A stretch of DNA of 64,000 nt from Fibrobacter sp. UBA4309 (GCF_002395745.1 NZ_DGUN01000074.1:52010-116009), one strand, 5' to 3'; counted from the first letter of the stretch, positions 43,004-51,947 are shown. The notes: generated by a model from the sequence alone, not told the origin. Numbers and translations are program-made.

Positions 43004-45642
43004 AAACGAATCTCTATAAGGTATTTGGAAGGGGCTCGCTTTTTGTATCGACATGCGTAGCCATATTTGGCATGCTTGCCGCCTGTTCCGATTCTGGCTC
43101 CGATGATATTGCCGGCGGTACTTCGGAAGATGCTGGCATCACTGCGGTCACGGACTGGGAAGTGGCGGGTGTTACGCAGAAGGGCCCGTTCGTCACAGGT
43201 TCCGCCGTGACGGTGCAGGAACTTGACGGCATTACGCTCAAGCAGACGGGCAAGAGCTTCAAGGGCTCCATCAAGAGCGACAAGGGCGATTTTGCCATCA
43301 AGGATATCGATCTCAAGTCGCAGTATGCCATCCTCGAGGCGTCGGGTTATTACCGCGACGAGATTTCAGGCAAAAAATCTACGGGCACGGTGACGCTCCG
43401 CGCGCTGACCGACCTCAGCAACCGCAAGACGGTGAACATCAACCTGCTCACACATCTGGAATACGAGCGTGTGATGTACCTCGTGACCGAGAAGAAAAAG
43501 CCTATTGCCGAAGCGAAGGCGCAGGCGGACAAGGAAATCCTTGCGGCGTTCAATATCGCGGGTGACTTCGGCGAATCCGAAGACTTGAACATCTTTGAAT
43601 CGGGCGACGGAAACGCTGCCCTGCTCGCCATCAGCGTATTGATGCAGGCGGATGTGGATGTCGCGGGCCTCACCGAGCGTATGGGCGAGTTCAGCATCGC
43701 GGTTGCGGAAGGCGGCGCCTGGGAAGATGCCGACGCGAAGACCGTGATTGCGGACTGGGCGTGCGATGCCGACCTCATGGGAACGCTCGCGAACGTGCGC
43801 AAGAATGTCGAAGGCTGGAAGTATGCGGATACCGTGCCCGCGTTCGAGAAGTTCGTGACCAACTACTGGTGGGAAAACTACGGGCTTGGCCAGTGTACCG
43901 AAAAGCGCGAAGGCGAAGTCAAGCGCAACGTGAACAAGCTGAGCAAGATGTACGACAAGTACTTCGCGTGCGAAAAGGGGCGCTGGCATATTCCGGGTGA
44001 GGAACCTGTATCGAGCAGCAGTTCGAACCAGGATTCGTCCGGAAAATCTTTTGGCACCATGAAGGATTCCCGTGATGGAAAGGAATACAAGACGGTCCGG
44101 ATTGGTAATCAGGTCTGGATGGCGGAGAACCTCAACTATGCTGCTGAAGGTAGCCTCTGCTATGGCGACGACGAGAAGAATTGCGAAAAGTATGGCCGCC
44201 TGTATGACTGGGACATTGCTTTGGATACGACAAGCGAAGAATGTGGCAAGTACTTCTATAAATGCACTTTGAAGAGTGATTTCTATCCCCGTCAAGGTGT
44301 GTGCCCCGATGGATGGCATTTGCCGGATAAGGGAGAATGGATGGACCTTGTGGAATACGCTAGAGATAACAGCCATGAAGATTCTGTTGCGTATAGTTTG
44401 CAGTCGTATTACTGGGACGATGATTGGGAAAGGCAGTACGGTACGGACAAGTTTGGATTCAATGCTATGCCTGCAGGTATGTTTGATGGCGAAAATTATG
44501 TGGGGCTGGATTCCTTGACTGATTTTTGGACATCGTCTAATACCGAGACTTTTGGGGTGGGAAATATGATCAATACTGTGGATTATGTGATACTTAGGAA
44601 AAAGGATTCCGAGATATGGTATTATGGGGCCGATCTCGGATGGGCGCTCTCTGTCCGCTGCGTCAAGGGAACAGGAAAGAAGAGGGGAAGTTCCGATGGT
44701 TCCTCTTCCAGCGCCGCCTCGTCGAGTTCCGTCTACAACCCGTATGTTTCATCTTCTTCAAGTTCTGTAGAACAGAAGAAGGATACCTTGCCGGACTTGC
44801 CCGACGAACTGGCTTTTGTCGAGGATTTCCTTGAAAAGAAGACGGAATACACCGAGTATGCGGAAGGGGCGCAGATTATGTGGCGGGGCCAGTCTCCTGC
44901 ACTTTGGGGTGCTTGTGATTCCGTTGCGACGGAACTGATAAACGAGGCTGCGGGAAAGGGCTTTGAATATGAAGGTGTGTATTCCAATGATTCACTGGAT
45001 AACGATTATACCGAGGATTCGTATGTTTACGTGAGAACGTCTGGCGGCAAGGTCTATACGCTCGTGATTACGAAGGGCGAGGTCCGTGTTTGGACTACGC
45101 TTGGTTTCACGATGCCTTCGGCGATGTTCTACGTAAAGTTGATTGTTCGCGAGGAAGGTGCTGATGAAATCCCGACGGAAATGAAAAAGGACTATGATTC
45201 TCCCAAGTACAGGGAAATCCCCGAAGACCTGAAGTTTGTCTTAGATTCGACGCAGTACCATTATAGGTACTATTCGAATGACCAGAAGTGGACGTCTTGG
45301 AATTGTTATACCCGACTCGGTTCTAGTGTCGGCGCTAGTAATGATGACTATTTCGATGAAGCCAAGGCCAAGGCCGATGAATATGCCTTGATGATGGAAG
45401 CGCACGGCTTTACCCTGAAGAGCCAGGAAACGCTCACCATAGACGACCTTGAGTCTATGCAATATACGGAATATGCAAAATCGGATTATGACGGCGAACT
45501 GACATTCTACCGGTTCGAGAAGGAAGTCGAAAAATTCCGCTATGAGGCAGAGGTCTTTGCGGTTGTTGATTATTACCGCGATCTCGGCGCGGAAGGCTAC
45601 CTGTTCCGGGCCAGAATAAATATTACCATCTACGACAAGTAG
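43000..45642 (+). CDS. FISUMP-domain lipoprotein with long C-terminal extension (pair 2)
   Basis: 880 residues; GGGGAGGATCGG precedes the ATG. Lipoprotein signal ends MLAAC (Cys29). The stalk (~50-330) carries VTQKGPFVTGSAVTV, INLLTHLEYERVMYLV, AALLAISVLMQ and VIADWACDAD. A Ser linker leads to a complete FISUMP domain (~350-565: MKDSRDGKEYKTVRIG, MAENLNYA, YGRLYDWD, GVCPDGWHLPDKGEW, VRCVKG). After a second Ser linker comes a ~270-residue region not seen in the pair-1 partner, with two similar halves (LPDELAFVEDF and IPEDLKFVLDS). The pair-1 protein ends at the FISUMP domain, so this tail is an addition. Confidence 0.88.
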   Translation: MKTNLYKVFGRGSLFVSTCVAIFGMLAACSDSGSDDIAGGTSEDAGITAVTDWEVAGVTQKGPFVTGSAVTVQELDGITLKQTGKSFKGSIKSDKGDFAIKDIDLKSQYAILEASGYYRDEISGKKSTGTVTLRALTDLSNRKTVNINLLTHLEYERVMYLVTEKKKPIAEAKAQADKEILAAFNIAGDFGESEDLNIFESGDGNAALLAISVLMQADVDVAGLTERMGEFSIAVAEGGAWEDADAKTVIADWACDADLMGTLANVRKNVEGWKYADTVPAFEKFVTNYWWENYGLGQCTEKREGEVKRNVNKLSKMYDKYFACEKGRWHIPGEEPVSSSSSNQDSSGKSFGTMKDSRDGKEYKTVRIGNQVWMAENLNYAAEGSLCYGDDEKNCEKYGRLYDWDIALDTTSEECGKYFYKCTLKSDFYPRQGVCPDGWHLPDKGEWMDLVEYARDNSHEDSVAYSLQSYYWDDDWERQYGTDKFGFNAMPAGMFDGENYVGLDSLTDFWTSSNTETFGVGNMINTVDYVILRKKDSEIWYYGADLGWALSVRCVKGTGKKRGSSDGSSSSAASSSSVYNPYVSSSSSSVEQKKDTLPDLPDELAFVEDFLEKKTEYTEYAEGAQIMWRGQSPALWGACDSVATELINEAAGKGFEYEGVYSNDSLDNDYTEDSYVYVRTSGGKVYTLVITKGEVRVWTTLGFTMPSAMFYVKLIVREEGADEIPTEMKKDYDSPKYREIPEDLKFVLDSTQYHYRYYSNDQKWTSWNCYTRLGSSVGASNDDYFDEAKAKADEYALMMEAHGFTLKSQETLTIDDLESMQYTEYAKSDYDGELTFYRFEKEVEKFRYEAEVFAVVDYYRDLGAEGYLFRARINITIYDK

Positions 45643-45662
45643 ACGTAGAACTTGGTTAGGAG

Positions 45663-45697
45663 GAAAAAAAAGACCCCGCTTGATGCGGGGTCTTTTT
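45663..45697. terminator. Bidirectional terminator between FISUMP lipoprotein and tRNA-His
   Basis: Stem AGACCCCGC / GCGGGGTCT with a TTGAT loop, T tract on the right and A tract on the left. It can end both the plus-strand lipoprotein gene and the minus-strand tRNA. Confidence 0.9.
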
Positions 45698-45699
45698 CG

Positions 45700-45774
45700 G
45701 GTGGATGACCGGACTCGAACCGGCAACATCCAGAATCACAATCTGGGACTCTAACCAATTGAGCTACATCCACC
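45700..45774 (-). tRNA. tRNA-His (anticodon GTG)
   Basis: Read on the minus strand: acceptor GTGGATG / CATCCAC, D arm GCTC / GAGT, anticodon stem CCAGA / TCTGG with loop TTGTGAT, T arm GCCGG / CCGGT around TTCGAGT. The anticodon is GTG. The extra 5' G (45774) can pair with discriminator C73 (45700), the identity feature of tRNA-His. CCA is not encoded and would be added by the nucleotidyltransferase. Followed directly by the shared terminator. Confidence 0.97.
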
Positions 45775-45866
45775 ATGTAGCGAGACCAAATATAAAAAAG
45801 CCATCCCAAATTTCAAGGGATGGCGGAAAAAAGTTGCCAAATTTAGTCTTTTTTAGTCGAAAAAAC

Positions 45867-46232
45867 TTAATCCGAGGCCTTCTTGGCCATGATGCGGATG
45901 AAGTTTTCGCGCTTGAAGTCGTTCCTGTGCTCCATGCAGAAACGGGGGTAGACCGTCTGCTTGGGGAACACCTTGATGGTGAACAGCTCGTTGCACCCGT
46001 CCAGGCAGCACTTGAACGAGAGGTCCATGGATTCCGTGTAGTTGTGGCGGAAGATGATGTTCTTGGACTCGATGCTCTCGATGTTCTTCTTCTGCTTCTG
46101 GCGCTGCTTGATGTCGCGGTGCAGTTCGCAGTACTTGGCAATCGGGTGGCCCCAGAATTCGCGGCCGCAGCCGGGTTCCTGGCAAATCTTGAGCTTGATA
46201 CGCTTTTTCTTTTTGTATTTAGGAAGCTGCAT
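45867..46232 (-). CDS. Small two-zinc-finger protein, unknown function
   Basis: 121 residues, very basic start (MQLPKYKKKKRIKLKICQ). Two similar modules: CQEPGCGREFWGHPIAKYCELHR (~17-39) and CCLDGCNELFTIKVFPKQ...FCMEHR (~75-102), each with Cys-x4-Cys-...-Cys-x2-His spacing for one zinc. The duplication and basic tail suggest nucleic-acid binding, by inference. A TAAATT box lies six bases before the ATG with no ribosome site. It sits just upstream of tRNA-His on the same strand but is probably a separate transcript or part of a short two-gene one. Confidence 0.75.
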   Translation of the reverse strand: MQLPKYKKKKRIKLKICQEPGCGREFWGHPIAKYCELHRDIKQRQKQKKNIESIESKNIIFRHNYTESMDLSFKCCLDGCNELFTIKVFPKQTVYPRFCMEHRNDFKRENFIRIMAKKASD

Positions 46233-46238
46233 GGCTAA

Positions 46239-46244
46239 AATTTA
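46239..46244 (-). promoter_or_regulatory. TAAATT box six bases before the start at 46232
   Basis: Reads TAAATT-TTAGCC-ATG on the minus strand. Confidence 0.5.
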
Positions 46245-46297
46245 GTAAAAAAGTTGGGAAAAGGCTCGAATCCGGGGAAAAATCCGTCTATATAGGT

Positions 46298-47200
46298 ATG
46301 AGGATACCCTTTTTCTTAAAAAAGACTTTTGTATTGGGCGTCTGCGGAGCCTGTTTGTCGTGGATTGCGGGATGTATGTACGAAAGCGGCGGCCGTGAAG
46401 AAGAATTCGCGCTGGGGGCCGTCTTTCTGGATGTGGGGCAGGGGCTCGCGGTGCTGCTGGAGTACGGGGGGCATTATGCCATGTACGACATGGGCCCCGA
46501 TTCGGCGGGGGTGATGGACTCGCTCGAGGCCCGCGGCGTAGATACGCTCGAATGGGTACTGCTGGGCCATAACCACAGGGACCATGCGGGCGGGTTTATG
46601 GAATTGGCTTCCGGGAAGGGCCTGTCCAGCTCGCCGCGCGTGGCGGTGAAGCGGCTGTACGTGGGGCCGGACACGGCGGGCGGTTTCGTGCGGGACAGCG
46701 TTCTCGGGTTAGCCCGCCGTTTCGGCATCCCGGTAGATACGCTCGTGCGCGGCGATGCGGTGGCCGGCTTGCCGGAGGTCGACGGGGCTGTTCCGTCCTT
46801 CGAGGTCTTTTGGCCTCCCGGTTATGTTTGTGAAGGCGGAAACGGTGCGAGTATTGTCGTTCACGTCGGGTTCGGCGCGGGCAGCGCCCTGTTGACGGGA
46901 GATTTGGACAGTGCCGGGGAACGGCGGCTGCTGGAACTTTCTCCGACGCTCGATGCGGGACTTCTGCAGGTTCCGCACCACGGTTCCGCCGGTAGCAGCG
47001 GGCTCGCGTTTGTCAGCCGCGTCAGTCCGGAGTTTGCCGTAGTGAGTGTCGGGGCGAAAAATCCCTATCGGCATCCAGCGGAACAGGTCGTACGCAAGTA
47101 CGAACTGGTCCTGGGTGATTCTGCGCGCTTTTTCCGAACGGATAGGGACGGTAGCGTGCGGTTCTCGCTGTACCGGGAACTGGGCGTATTGAAGGAATGA
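46298..47200 (+). CDS. Exported MBL-fold hydrolase, ComEC C-domain-like lipoprotein
   Basis: 300 residues; lipoprotein signal ends IAGC (Cys26). A metallo-beta-lactamase fold follows, with VFLDVGQGLAVLLEYGG at the start, GHNHRDHAGGF (the HxHxDH metal site, ~91-101), ALLTGDLDS and VPHHGSAGSSGLAFV. The DVGQG start and HHGS end match the C-terminal domain of ComEC/Rec2 DNA-uptake proteins, but here it stands alone with no channel helices. A periplasmic nuclease or phosphodiesterase is plausible; the substrate is unknown. Convergent with the thioesterase. Confidence 0.85.
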   Translation: MRIPFFLKKTFVLGVCGACLSWIAGCMYESGGREEEFALGAVFLDVGQGLAVLLEYGGHYAMYDMGPDSAGVMDSLEARGVDTLEWVLLGHNHRDHAGGFMELASGKGLSSSPRVAVKRLYVGPDTAGGFVRDSVLGLARRFGIPVDTLVRGDAVAGLPEVDGAVPSFEVFWPPGYVCEGGNGASIVVHVGFGAGSALLTGDLDSAGERRLLELSPTLDAGLLQVPHHGSAGSSGLAFVSRVSPEFAVVSVGAKNPYRHPAEQVVRKYELVLGDSARFFRTDRDGSVRFSLYRELGVLKE

Positions 47201-47212
47201 TGCCTGTAGCCG

Positions 47213-47959
47213 CTAGCCGCTGAATCCGATGCGCGACTGGAAGTAGCACTGGGTGCTGTCCTCGGCGTTCATGCCGAAGATGTAGGCGTGGTGGTTCGTA
47301 TTCTTGAAGCGTACGATGTCGACCTTGGCTCCCAGCGGGACTTGTGCGATGTAGTTCATTTGTATGGAACGGATGCGGCGGTTCTTGATTTCGTCCACGT
47401 CGAGGGAATCCATGACCCAGTCCACGTAGCGGCAGTGGTTCACGTGGTTATTCATGTCGAGGTCGCTGTACTTGGCCACCTCGGTACGGATGATGCGCGG
47501 TTCGATTTCGGGGTTCAGGATGTCCATCATCTCGGGCAGGGCGTTCTTGCCAGGGAAGAGCGGGATGGGGAACGGACTGTTGGCCGGATTCTCGGACTTG
47601 CCCGTTTGCATGTTCACGAGCAGCCAGCTCGATGTCGCCTGTGCGATGGAGTGCCCTTGGGAATCGATGATGGAATAGTCCTTCAGGACAACCTTGTCCT
47701 TGTAGAAGTCCTTGGCCCAGGTGGAAATGCTGAGCTTTTCGCCCCAGACGGGCTGGTGCAATATGCGGATCTTCATGCGGGTGATGACGGTCGTGTAGCC
47801 GGCCTTCATCATCTTCCACAGGCCAAAGCCGTTCTGCTCGGCGTCGGTGATGGCGGTATCTTCCATGAACAGGAAAAGGTTCGAAAGCTTGAGTCTGCTG
47901 TGGTGGTCGCAATCCGAAAAGCGTACTTCAAATTTTTTTGTCGTAATTTCTTGTTCCAT
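47213..47959 (-). CDS. Acyl-ACP thioesterase (FatA-like, double hot-dog)
   Basis: 248 residues with two hot-dog halves. The first has FEVRFSDCDHHSRLKLSNLF. The second has the catalytic-region motif YSDLDMNNHVNHCRYVDWVMD (Asn and His of the NxHxN-type site). LLVNMQTGK and HQPVWGEKLSISTW are also typical of bacterial FatA-like enzymes. It releases free fatty acids from acyl carrier protein and so influences chain length. GAGGA lies five bases before ATG 47959. Divergent from aroA with a 50-base gap that includes TTGACA on its strand. Confidence 0.87.
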   Translation of the reverse strand: MEQEITTKKFEVRFSDCDHHSRLKLSNLFLFMEDTAITDAEQNGFGLWKMMKAGYTTVITRMKIRILHQPVWGEKLSISTWAKDFYKDKVVLKDYSIIDSQGHSIAQATSSWLLVNMQTGKSENPANSPFPIPLFPGKNALPEMMDILNPEIEPRIIRTEVAKYSDLDMNNHVNHCRYVDWVMDSLDVDEIKNRRIRSIQMNYIAQVPLGAKVDIVRFKNTNHHAYIFGMNAEDSTQCYFQSRIGFSG

Positions 47960-47995
47960 GGGAGTCCTCTTTTTTCCGAGTTGTCAATAATAATG

Positions 47996-48001
47996 TATAA
48001 T
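47996..48001 (+). promoter_or_regulatory. TATAAT box eight bases before aroA
   Basis: TATAAT-TTTCATGT-ATG. The first usable start of AroA is 48010, so the mRNA has almost no leader. Confidence 0.5.
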
Positions 48002-48009
48002 TTTCATGT

Positions 48010-49314
48010 ATGAAAGAATTCCAATTCCGACCAAGTTTTATCCAGTTACCTGCATTAAGTTCATATAACGGCGAAATCCGCTTGCCGGGATCGAAAAGTA
48101 TTACGAACAGGGTGTTCCTGATGTCGGCGCTTGCGAAGGGCTCTACGCATCTTCGCAACCTCCTTAAGAGCGACGATACCCGCTACATGGGCGAGGCTTT
48201 GCAAAAGCTCGGTGTGAAAATCGATATTTCGAACGACGGCAGGGATGCCGTGGTGCACGGCAATGCCGACGCGATTTCGGTGGATTCTCCGGTGGAGCTT
48301 TTCTTGGGCAATGCCGGTACGGCAATGCGTTCGCTTACGGCGGCCCTTGCACTCGGTAAGGGGGAGTTCCACTTGCATGGCGAAGAGCGCATGAGCGAAC
48401 GTCCTATCCGCGACCTGGTCGATGCGTTGCGTACTCTAGGCGCCGACATTGACTACGAGGAAAGTGAAGGGTATCCTCCGGTATGCATCAAGGCGAACGG
48501 GTTGAATGGCGGTGATGTCTCTGTACGGGGCAACATCTCGAGCCAGTACCTGTCTGCGTTGTTGATTTGCGCTCCGTATTGCAGGGCTCCGCTGCATATC
48601 CATGTTGAAGGCGAACTGATTTCTGTTCCCTATGTTGAACTGACTCTCGAAATCATGAAGCAGTTCGGCATCGAGGTGCGCCAGGAGAACATGACCGATT
48701 TTTATGTTCCGCAGGGCGTGTACAGTTTCTCCGGGGAATTCCTCGTGGAAGGCGATGCGAGTTCTGCGAGCTATCCGCTGGCCGCGGCCGCTATTGCCAA
48801 GGGCAAGGTGCGTGTGCTGGGAGTGGGTAGCGAGAGTGACCAGGGCGATGTGGCTTTTGCCGAGGTGTTGCGCAAGATGGGTGCCCGGGTGACAATCGGC
48901 CCGGACTGGATCGAGTGCGATGGTTCCGGCTGCACGCTCCATGGAATCGACATGAACCTGAACGATATTCCCGATGCGGCGATGACGGTCTCCGTACTTG
49001 CTCTCTTTGCCGACGGACCGTCCAAGATTAGCGGCATCGCCAGCTGGCGCGTAAAGGAAACGGACCGCATTGCAGCAATCTCCGCGGAACTGCAAAAAGT
49101 GGGAGCGACGGTTACAAGCGACATGGACAGCATCAGCATCGTTCCTCCCGAGACTCTTTTGCCGGCGACTATCGAAACATACAACGACCACCGCATGGCG
49201 ATGTGCTTTAGCCTTGTCGCCCTTGGTGGAGTCCCGATAAAGATTATGGACCCCGCGTGCGTGAACAAGACATATCCGCAGTATTTCGAAGACTTCAACA
49301 GACTGGCCAAATGA
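48010..49314 (+). CDS. aroA: 3-phosphoshikimate 1-carboxyvinyltransferase (EPSP synthase)
   Basis: 434 residues, cytoplasmic, the sixth shikimate-pathway step. Signatures: LPGSKSITNR (~22-31, substrate Lys/Ser), LFLGNAGTAMRSLTAAL (phosphoenolpyruvate region), GERMSERPIRDLVDAL, GNISSQYLSALLICAPY and RVKETDRIAAISAEL. GNAGTAMRS matches the class I (glyphosate-sensitive) form. The stop overlaps the following start (ATGA at 49311), coupling it to the wall-enzyme fusion. Confidence 0.96.
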   Translation: MKEFQFRPSFIQLPALSSYNGEIRLPGSKSITNRVFLMSALAKGSTHLRNLLKSDDTRYMGEALQKLGVKIDISNDGRDAVVHGNADAISVDSPVELFLGNAGTAMRSLTAALALGKGEFHLHGEERMSERPIRDLVDALRTLGADIDYEESEGYPPVCIKANGLNGGDVSVRGNISSQYLSALLICAPYCRAPLHIHVEGELISVPYVELTLEIMKQFGIEVRQENMTDFYVPQGVYSFSGEFLVEGDASSASYPLAAAAIAKGKVRVLGVGSESDQGDVAFAEVLRKMGARVTIGPDWIECDGSGCTLHGIDMNLNDIPDAAMTVSVLALFADGPSKISGIASWRVKETDRIAAISAELQKVGATVTSDMDSISIVPPETLLPATIETYNDHRMAMCFSLVALGGVPIKIMDPACVNKTYPQYFEDFNRLAK

Positions 49315-51479
49315 TGCGATGGAATAGACTTGTCTGCCTTTCTTTGGTTCTTGCCGCTCCGTTGCTGGCGGGAATAGATGTGGCGCCGTACCAGGCCTAT
49401 GTCGACTCGGTTGTTCCCGGTTCGCGGTATGGGCTGTCTGTACGGTCGGTAAAGACGGGCAAGGAAATCATGAACATCCGCGGCATGGAGAAATTTACTC
49501 CGGCCAGTACGCTCAAGACGCTTACGACGGCGACGGCGCTGCATTTCTTGCCGATAGACTACGAGCCGAAAACGGAAGTTTCCATGAACGGCAGTATCCG
49601 CAGCAAGGTGTTCTGGGGTTCTGTGAATATCCGAGGTGAAGGGGATCCGAACTTTTCGGGGCGTTACTTTGCCGATCCGTTCTACATGCTGAACGCCATG
49701 GCGGATTCGATCGCGATGTTGGGGATTGATTCCATTCATGGCCGCATCCAGCTCGATACGAGTTACTATACGGGGCCGTGGAAGGCGGAGCATTGGCGCA
49801 AGAACTTCTATAACGCCTGGTACGGAGCCGAAATCGGCCCGCTGGGATTCAACGACAACTGCACCATGGTGCGATTCAAGCCCGGCGAAAAGGAAGGCGA
49901 TACGGCGATTGTTTCCGTATTGCCCGATGTGGGGTACGTGACGATCAAGAACGAACTGGTGACGGTCGCTGGACAGAAAAAGAAGTGGACGTACGCCATC
50001 GATTCGGTCAAGTCCGAAATCACCCTGGGCGGCAGTATCGGCTTGGGTGTAGACTCGGCGAGTCTTGTGCTGCCCATCCGAAATCCGGTCGGGTATTTCC
50101 GTGCGGCGCTGCTGACTGCCCTCAAGGAACGCGGTATCGCTTATGTCGAAGACAAGAGCGTCCCTGCCGGAATAGACATCAAGAAGTTCTCTTTTTCGGC
50201 GGCCCCGCTCCTGAGCATCCTGGACGAAATCAATCAGCGCAGCCAGAATTTCCATGCAGAAACGCTGTTCCGCAATCTCGGTGCCGAAAAGGCTGGCGAG
50301 GGCAGCGTGGAGGGCGGAAAGAAGATGGAGCGCCAGTTCCTTTCGGAGATGGGAATCAATCCGGACGATTTCGAGGTATGGGATGGTTGCGGGCTTTCTC
50401 CCAAGAACAAGCTCAAACCTTCCGTGGAAACGCAGATGCTCGCCAAGATGGCGCGGCATCCGAAGGGAGCGTTCTACATCAATAGTTTTGCAAGTCCGGG
50501 TGTCGGTACGGGCGGCAAGAGAATGCTCGATCTGCCGTATCCGTGGCTCACGCATTTCAAGACGGGTTTCATTGGCGAGGCTCATGCGCTTGTAGGCTAC
50601 GTGTTCCCGATGGACGGCGATACGCTGACGGTGGCCATGTACCTGAACGAGACGGGCAAGAATCCCGACCAGAAGTTGAAGGACGTACTGGATACGCTGT
50701 GGATGCGCCTGATTGCGCAGACGAGCGACAGTTATGCATCGTTGATGGAAATGAAACGGCTTTGGCTCCTGGCGCAGAACGAGAAAGGGCTTCCGGCCCG
50801 GTTGGACCATTTTTCAAAAGCCCTTTTGAATAGGCCGTACAAGCTTGGCCCCATGGGCGAAAGCTACCTGGATTCTGTCGAGAATAAGCCGTTAGTTTAT
50901 CTGGATTCCCTGGATTGTGTTACGTTTGTCGAGCATGTCCTAGCGCTTGCCTTGGCCCCGAACGAAGATTCCATTTTCGTGCAACTGCAGCGCATCCGTT
51001 ACAGGGATGGCGTAATTGACTACACTGCCCGCAAGCATTACATGTTGGATGACTGGGTCGGCGAAGGCCGTTTTGCCAAGGTGATTCCGATGGACGGCGA
51101 TACGGTCATTACGCGAACTATGCCGAAGACGGAGTTCTTCAAGTCGAAGAAAATCCCGTACAAGGTCGACGGAAAACCCGCTGTGGATACCCCGATGGAA
51201 ATCCGTTACCTTCCTCTGGACAAGGCGATTGCCTGGGCCAGGAATCCGTATCAGGGAGAAAATAAGGTTGTCGGCATCGCCTTTATTGGCAAGTCCGATA
51301 AAATCGATGCGACCCATACCGGTTTCGTTCTTTTCCGTAAGGGAGAAATTCCGAAATTGAGGCACGCCTCTTCGCTAAAGAATAAGACCGTGGAGCAACC
51401 GCTGGCACAGTACCTTGTAAGTCGCAAGGGTAAACTGCCGGGAATTACTTTGTTTGAATTCTTGCCCCAGGCCCGCTAG
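49311..51479 (+). CDS. Fusion: PBP4-type D-Ala-D-Ala carboxypeptidase plus DUF1460 amidase-like domain
   Basis: 722 residues with a signal peptide (VLAAPLLAG). Residues ~25-480 are a peptidase S13 (DacB) domain: STLK (Ser66/Lys69), SQN near 311 and KTG near 420, the complete serine-peptidase triad of motifs. Residues ~500-722 match DUF1460, an NlpC/P60-like cysteine fold, with LDSLDCVTFVEHVLALAL (Cys nucleophile), YTARKHYMLDDWV and HTGFVLFRKG. One periplasmic protein may thus trim peptide stems and cut the amide or a stem peptide bond. Start ATG 49311 overlaps the aroA stop. Confidence 0.88.
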   Translation: MMRWNRLVCLSLVLAAPLLAGIDVAPYQAYVDSVVPGSRYGLSVRSVKTGKEIMNIRGMEKFTPASTLKTLTTATALHFLPIDYEPKTEVSMNGSIRSKVFWGSVNIRGEGDPNFSGRYFADPFYMLNAMADSIAMLGIDSIHGRIQLDTSYYTGPWKAEHWRKNFYNAWYGAEIGPLGFNDNCTMVRFKPGEKEGDTAIVSVLPDVGYVTIKNELVTVAGQKKKWTYAIDSVKSEITLGGSIGLGVDSASLVLPIRNPVGYFRAALLTALKERGIAYVEDKSVPAGIDIKKFSFSAAPLLSILDEINQRSQNFHAETLFRNLGAEKAGEGSVEGGKKMERQFLSEMGINPDDFEVWDGCGLSPKNKLKPSVETQMLAKMARHPKGAFYINSFASPGVGTGGKRMLDLPYPWLTHFKTGFIGEAHALVGYVFPMDGDTLTVAMYLNETGKNPDQKLKDVLDTLWMRLIAQTSDSYASLMEMKRLWLLAQNEKGLPARLDHFSKALLNRPYKLGPMGESYLDSVENKPLVYLDSLDCVTFVEHVLALALAPNEDSIFVQLQRIRYRDGVIDYTARKHYMLDDWVGEGRFAKVIPMDGDTVITRTMPKTEFFKSKKIPYKVDGKPAVDTPMEIRYLPLDKAIAWARNPYQGENKVVGIAFIGKSDKIDATHTGFVLFRKGEIPKLRHASSLKNKTVEQPLAQYLVSRKGKLPGITLFEFLPQAR

Positions 51480-51928
51480 TCGCCGTAATCAAAGGCGAGA
51501 ATGGCGACCAGTCCGTACGGGTTGTCGTTGTCTACGACGGGATCCCGGTTCGGGAACGCTGTCCAGGCGTCCGGAGTCCATCCGTAGGCGTTTGCCGTGA
51601 GTTCGTTGCCGAGCGCTATCTCGGCCTTTTCTATTTCTTCCCATGGAATCTGTGCGCCAGGTGACTTGTAGTAGCGCAACATTCCCAAGGTCTCCAGCGA
51701 TTCGGGATAGTTGTCGACCAGTTGGTAAACGCAGTCCTTGAAACTCGTGCCCGCAATGCGGATGACTCGGAACAGGCGCTTGCGTCCCAGGAACGCCAGA
51801 AGGTCCCTGCGGTTGGTTTCCGGGGTCGTTCCTTCGCCGAAAAACACCGAAAGTTCACGAAAAACCTCTGTTTTTTCTTCCAAAAAGGGAGAAATTTTTT
51901 TTATGAGGTTGTTTATTTCTTCGGCCAT
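51476..51928 (-). CDS. Hypothetical cytoplasmic protein, 150 residues
   Basis: Starts at ATG 51928; the longer frame upstream overlaps the TIGR02171 gene and is rejected. Helical N-terminus (EEINNLIKKISPFLEEKTEVF), then FLGRKRLFRVIRIAGTSFKDCVYQLV and a Trp/Pro-rich end (YGWTPDAWTAFPNRDP). TATCTT lies six bases before the ATG. Its stop overlaps the stop of the PBP4 fusion by four bases on the opposite strand. No family recognised. Confidence 0.68.
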   Translation of the reverse strand: MAEEINNLIKKISPFLEEKTEVFRELSVFFGEGTTPETNRRDLLAFLGRKRLFRVIRIAGTSFKDCVYQLVDNYPESLETLGMLRYYKSPGAQIPWEEIEKAEIALGNELTANAYGWTPDAWTAFPNRDPVVDNDNPYGLVAILAFDYGD

Positions 51929-51934
51929 GTTAGA

Positions 51935-51940
51935 AAGATA
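51935..51940 (-). promoter_or_regulatory. TATCTT box six bases before the start at 51928
   Basis: Reads TATCTT-TCTAAC-ATG on the minus strand. It lies within the 19-base gap between two head-to-head start codons. Confidence 0.5.
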
Positions 51941-51947
51941 TATATTT

